Assembly (NCBI RefSeq): GCF_033449965.1
Contig: NZ_CP137761.1
Location: 2,542,001 to 2,606,000 of the forward strand
From: Bacillus sp. T3
GTDB taxonomy: Bacteria; Bacillota; Bacilli; Bacillales; Cytobacillaceae
DNA length: 64,000 nucleotides
Reading direction: 5' to 3'
Below, one piece after another: positions 60,690-64,000 of this stretch. How positions within the stretch are numbered: position 1 is the stretch's first letter; the number at the start of each line of letters is the position of its first letter. The translations under genes and the position numbers were made by a program. The notes beneath the pieces are model-generated. The model searched no databases, was not told where the DNA came from, and saw only the letters and a list, made by a program, of their open reading frames with translations.

Positions 60690-62603
60690 TTATGATCGTA
60701 ATAATCTTAACCCATTTAGTATTACAAGGATGGTGCTTCCTTCATGCCCAAGGACCCCGATTGGCAACGCTAGGAACTGCAGGAAGTTGGAAGCTATTAA
60801 TAACATGATTACCGTTATTGAAATGACCACATTTTGTCTAATAATCGTGTTCATTTTTTTCGAAAGCTTCACTGCTTCGGCAATTTTTGGCAAATCATTT
60901 TTCATTAGGACGACGTCTGCTGTTTCCAGTGCAACATCCGTCCCTTCTCCCATTGCTATGCCAACATTTGCTGTTGCAAGTGCAGGAGCATCATTGATCC
61001 CGTCTCCAACCATGGCAACAATCTTGTATTTTTCCTTTAATTTTTTGAGCTCCTCCACTTTCGTTTCAGGAAGGCACTCAGCAAAGTACATATCAATTCC
61101 ACTTTCAGCAGCAATACTGGAGGCCGTTTTTTTACTATCACCTGTTAGCATAACGGTATGGATTCCTTCGTTTTTTAACGCTTGAATCGCTTGAAGTGCT
61201 TCTTCACGAACACTGTCTTTTAATGTTAATACTCCGGCAATCCCTTTTTCATCACGGGCAAACACGACCGTTTTCCCCTGTTCTTGAAGGGTGGAAGCAA
61301 TACCGTTTTGAAACTGCTCTGCTTCTATGCGGTTTACAAAATCTGCTTTACCGACCTTCCATTGAACACCATTAATGGTAGCCTGCACACCATGACCCGC
61401 AATGTCCTCCATATTTTCTGGTTTGACCAATTCAGTAACCTTTGTTTTGGCAAAGCGGACGATAGCAGTAGCAAGTGGATGGTTCGAGTACGCTTCAAGC
61501 GATGCAATATGAAGCAGTAACTCTTCCTCTGTTAAATCCTCTCGTACAATACAATCCGATACTTCAGGTTTCCCCTTGGTTAATGTACCTGTTTTATCAA
61601 AAGCAATTGCTTGCAAATTCCCGAGATTTTCAAGATGCACACCACCCTTAAACAGGATTCCGTGACGGGCACCATTCGAAATCGCTGATAAAGTGGCTGG
61701 CATAATCGAAGCAACTAGAGCACATGGAGATGCAACAACAAGTAAAATCATGGCTCGATAAAAGGTTTCAGTCCAGCTCCAGCCAAGTGCAAAATGCGGA
61801 ACAAACATCATTAATGCAACTATCAATAATACTGTTTTAACATATTTCCCCTCAAATTGTTCAATAAATTGTTGAGAAGGTGATTTTTCACTTTGCGCTG
61901 ATTGAACAAGCGTGATAATTTTTTGAAATAATGTTTCGCTATTCGGTTTTGTCATTTCCACCAAGATTGATCCACGAAGATTGACTGTTCCTGCAAACAC
62001 TTCATCGTGAAGCGATTTACTAACGGGCATCGATTCACCCGTTATCGCGGCCTCATCAATATTTGTTTGACCTTCAATTATGGTACCATCAGACGGTACT
62101 CGCTCACCTGGCTTAATTAACAGAATATCCCCAACAACAAGGTCGGAAACGGACACTTTTTCTTCAATACCATTGCAAACACGCAGTGCTTCTTCAGGCT
62201 GTAAATTCATTAAAGCCGAAATTTCTTTATGACTTTTGTTCATCGTATACGTCTCAAGTGCACCACTTAAGGCAAAAATGAAGATTAAAATTGCACCCTC
62301 CGTCCAGTAGCCTATTATGGCCGAACCGATTGCCGCAAAAATCATCAACATCTCAACATTTAATTCTTTATTTTCAAAGGTTTTTTCGATTCCTTCCTTA
62401 GCTTTTGAAAATCCACCAATTAAATAGGCAACAAGAAAAATAGCAACGGACGTGGTGTGCCAATTTGCAGCCAGAAGCCATCCAATGAAGATAAGCAATC
62501 CACTAAACAGAGCGGCAACTAATTCTAGATGTGGTTTTATTTTTTCAAAGAAAGGAGTATCAATCTGAACTGTTTGTTCAACTGGTTTTATTTCTGCAAG
62601 CAT
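60690..62603 (-). CDS. zosA: P1B-type metal-transporting ATPase, ZosA-like
   Basis: The 637 residues equal the length of B. subtilis ZosA (zinc uptake under peroxide stress). No N-terminal metal-binding CXXC. Membrane helices near 35-75, 90-125 and 255-320; TGES phosphatase motif (AAITGESMPVSKS), SPC ion motif in VASPCALVA, phosphorylation DKTGTLTKG, HP motif (YSNHPLATAIV), GDGINDAPA. Strong helical terminators follow. The upstream region has metalloregulator-like palindromes. Exact metal and direction are inferred from the ZosA likeness. Confidence 0.88.
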   Translation of the reverse strand: MLAEIKPVEQTVQIDTPFFEKIKPHLELVAALFSGLLIFIGWLLAANWHTTSVAIFLVAYLIGGFSKAKEGIEKTFENKELNVEMLMIFAAIGSAIIGYWTEGAILIFIFALSGALETYTMNKSHKEISALMNLQPEEALRVCNGIEEKVSVSDLVVGDILLIKPGERVPSDGTIIEGQTNIDEAAITGESMPVSKSLHDEVFAGTVNLRGSILVEMTKPNSETLFQKIITLVQSAQSEKSPSQQFIEQFEGKYVKTVLLIVALMMFVPHFALGWSWTETFYRAMILLVVASPCALVASIMPATLSAISNGARHGILFKGGVHLENLGNLQAIAFDKTGTLTKGKPEVSDCIVREDLTEEELLLHIASLEAYSNHPLATAIVRFAKTKVTELVKPENMEDIAGHGVQATINGVQWKVGKADFVNRIEAEQFQNGIASTLQEQGKTVVFARDEKGIAGVLTLKDSVREEALQAIQALKNEGIHTVMLTGDSKKTASSIAAESGIDMYFAECLPETKVEELKKLKEKYKIVAMVGDGINDAPALATANVGIAMGEGTDVALETADVVLMKNDLPKIAEAVKLSKKMNTIIRQNVVISITVIMLLIASNFLQFLALPIGVLGHEGSTILVILNGLRLLRS

Positions 62604-62779
62604 ACAATACCTCCAAATTTAATATTCATCGAGACAGATTCTCATTTACACAATAATTAGTTGAGAATACTATTTTAGAAAACTATTCTTATTGTTTATA
62701 ATGATGTGAAAAACCCGCATGATTTCAACTTCATAATTATTTTATAAACCTATAATAACATATACATAGAATTAAATAA

Positions 62780-62810
62780 ATAGTAATTATTATAAATTAA
62801 TAATTACTAT
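62780..62810. promoter_or_regulatory. perfect 13-bp inverted repeat, candidate metalloregulator operator
   Basis: ATAGTAATTATTA, five bases (TAAAT), then the exact reverse complement TAATAATTACTAT. Resembles Fur-family (PerR/Zur/Fur) operators in composition but does not fit one consensus cleanly. Could control zosA, the hydrolase, or both. Confidence 0.5.
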
Positions 62811-62811
62811 C

Positions 62812-62830
62812 GATAATGATTTTCATACTC
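62812..62830. promoter_or_regulatory. Fur-box-like sequence
   Basis: GATAATGATTTTCATACTC matches 15 of 19 positions of GATAATGATAATCATTATC. Adjacent to the 13-bp inverted repeat. Confidence 0.5.
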
Positions 62831-62869
62831 AACTACACTTGTAAATCACATTTCCTATAGTATGGTAAA

Positions 62870-63037
62870 ATGTTCGGAACGGAACATGATCCTCTTCCAT
62901 TAATAGAGTTTAGGAAGCCTGCTAAAATTAAAGAATTTATAGAGGTAAATTGGAAAAGAAATTTCGTTAAATTCTGGAAGATTCTTGATGTTTACATAAT
63001 TAAATTATCGCAAATAACATACATGTTAAAAAAATAA
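62870..63037 (+). CDS. possible short ORF
   Basis: Fifty-five codons (MFGTEHDPLPLIEFRKPAKI, KEFIEVNWKRNFVKFWKILD, VYIIKLSQITYMLKK) just upstream of the hydrolase. Composition is protein-like but there is no good ribosome binding site and no family match that I know. May be a remnant or chance ORF. Confidence 0.25.
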   Translation: MFGTEHDPLPLIEFRKPAKIKEFIEVNWKRNFVKFWKILDVYIIKLSQITYMLKK

Positions 63038-63103
63038 TAAATGGAATGGTACATCCCTTCTTTTGAATAGCTTTAATGAAAAAGCTCTCTAGGAGGAAGC
63101 ATT

Positions 63104-63916
63104 GTGGGACATTATGTTCAAGTTGAACAAGATGTTTTTGTTTATGTTGAGGACCTAAATCCCAACAGCGACAAGGCGATATTATTTCTACACGGTTGGC
63201 CAGCAAATCATAAAATGTTTGAATACCAATTTGACCACCTCCCACGAATGGGCTATCGTTGTATCGGCTTAGACCAACGTGGTTTCGGAAAGTCAGATAA
63301 ACCTTGGAGTGGCTACGACTATGATCGCTTAGCAGACGATGTTCGGTGTGTCATTGAGGCGTTTTCATTAAAAAATATCACGTTGTTAGGACACTCCACT
63401 GGCGGCGCTATAGCCATTCGTTACATGGCTCGGCACAATGGGTTTGGAGTTTCAAAGCTCGCACTTTTAGCAAGTGCTGCACCGAGCCTCATCCAACGCC
63501 CTTATTTTCCACATGGATTAAATAAAGATGTTGTGCTGAAAATCATTCAAGACACCTATAAGGACCGACCTAACATGCTCCGTGACTTTGGGAACATATT
63601 TTTCTTCCAATATGTAACAGACACTTTTTCAGATTGGTTTTTCAACTTGGGGCTCGAGGCAGCCGGATGGGCAACAGCAGCCATTGCGAACACTTGGTTA
63701 GGCGAAGAAGGACTATTTGAGGATCTCAATAAAATTAATGTACCGACGCTTATCCTTCACGGTATTCACGATCAGGTATGTCATTTCGCCTTGGGAGAGG
63801 CACAGAAGCAAGGAATTAAAAATTCCACGCTAATCCCTTTCCAATATAGTGGTCATGGACTTTTTATAGATGAATGGGAGAAGGTGAACAAAGAACTAGC
63901 TAAGTTTATTGGATAG
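63104..63916 (+). CDS. alpha/beta hydrolase
   Basis: The 270 residues from a GTG start behind CTAGGAGGAAGCATT. Oxyanion FLHGWPANHKMFEYQ, LDQRGFGKSD, nucleophile elbow LLGHSTGGAIAIRYMA, acid in LILHGIHDQVCHFA and the His in QYSGHGLFIDE. The set matches peroxidase/esterase-like hydrolases of the haloalkane-dehalogenase-type branch. No signal peptide. Substrate unknown. Confidence 0.9.
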   Translation: MGHYVQVEQDVFVYVEDLNPNSDKAILFLHGWPANHKMFEYQFDHLPRMGYRCIGLDQRGFGKSDKPWSGYDYDRLADDVRCVIEAFSLKNITLLGHSTGGAIAIRYMARHNGFGVSKLALLASAAPSLIQRPYFPHGLNKDVVLKIIQDTYKDRPNMLRDFGNIFFFQYVTDTFSDWFFNLGLEAAGWATAAIANTWLGEEGLFEDLNKINVPTLILHGIHDQVCHFALGEAQKQGIKNSTLIPFQYSGHGLFIDEWEKVNKELAKFIG

Positions 63917-63945
63917 GCCATATTTTCATTGGTGTGAAAAAAGTT

Positions 63946-63962
63946 TGTTAGATAACCTTACA
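63946..63962 (+). promoter_or_regulatory. TnrA/GlnR box near the window end
   Basis: TGTTAGATAACCTTACA fits TGTNA-N7-TNACA exactly. It lies 30 nt after the hydrolase stop, with TTCACA (63970-63975) and a weak TAAAGT about 16 nt later. It should therefore control a gene starting beyond base 64000. Confidence 0.65.
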
Positions 63963-64000
63963 AACCTATTTCACAATACTGAAATCAAGGATAAAGTATG

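Larger units (their letters stand above)
62604..63103. other. 500-bp divergent intergenic region between zosA and hydrolase
   Basis: Very AT-rich. It holds a 13-bp perfect inverted repeat (62780-62810), a Fur-box-like sequence (62812-62830), an additional AGAATA...TATTCT dyad near 62661-62690 and a possible 55-codon ORF (62870-63037). No repeat A or B. Confidence 0.6.

Noticed and set aside
1..64000. tRNA, rRNA, prophage, insertion sequence or integrase genes.
   Set aside because: No cloverleaf-like sequence, rRNA segment or transposase/integrase frame was recognised; the repeats present are non-coding.

Overview
The window is from a low-GC, endospore-forming member of the Bacillaceae. Spore genes include an alpha/beta SASP, CotF/YraD-type coat proteins, a YyaC-like protein and RacA. 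Regulators and RNAs are also Bacillus-type: a proline T-box, preQ1-I and guanidine-I riboswitches, and BirA, NsrR, TnrA/GlnR, Fnr and PurR-like operators. Ribosome binding sites are strong GGAGG type, with several TTG or GTG starts. The genus cannot be fixed from the sequence alone.

Layout. 1-2.5 kb: proBA (proA cut by the window edge) behind a proline T-box. 2.5-4.6 kb: aspartokinase yclM and a coiled-coil protein. 4.8-10 kb: a nitrite-reduction and siroheme operon, nirB-nirD-sumT/hemD-sirC, with an Fnr palindrome at -41.5. 10.2-12.2 kb: two adjacent MerR-HTH/coiled-coil proteins, one with twelve 18-residue repeats and the other RacA. 12.3-22.6 kb: YitT-type membrane protein, purT, CAP-domain protein, HAD hydrolase, polysaccharide deacetylase, cupin, DUF3870, acyl-CoA dehydrogenase and CoA-transferase. 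23-25.6 kb: queC-queD-queE-folE under a preQ1 riboswitch. 26-29 kb: divergent hmp/nsrR and bioB. 29.3-37.2 kb: SASP, SDR, bluB, phosphoesterase, spore and housekeeping genes. 37.3-46 kb: a guanidine-utilisation locus (permease, two carboxyguanidine-deiminase-type subunits, biotin-dependent guanidine/urea carboxylase, allophanate hydrolase) with two guanidine-I riboswitches and two TnrA/GlnR boxes. 46-54 kb: alcohol dehydrogenase with four coat-like proteins, a peroxiredoxin with an in-frame TGA at the peroxidatic cysteine, an erythromycin-esterase-like protein, a TPR protein, a Lys/Glu-rich protein and a 3D-domain protein. 54.5-60 kb: adhP behind a sigma-54 promoter, plus an operon of iron alcohol dehydrogenase, sensor kinase and NtrC-type regulator. 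60-64 kb: repeats, zosA and an alpha/beta hydrolase.

The strongest unusual signals are: (1) a candidate selenocysteine peroxiredoxin with a hairpin fitting the bacterial SECIS pattern right after the UGA; (2) joint guanidine and nitrogen-limitation control of guanidine catabolism; (3) the 18-residue straight-helix repeat protein beside RacA; (4) an unclassified terminator-containing leader ahead of the CoA-transferase; (5) complex palindromic and nested repeats.

Data quality matters. At least 14 otherwise normal genes carry a frameshift, mostly in short homopolymers or at CCWGG pentamers. This looks more like uncorrected long-read error than mass gene decay. These genes are annotated over their full length with the break position given.
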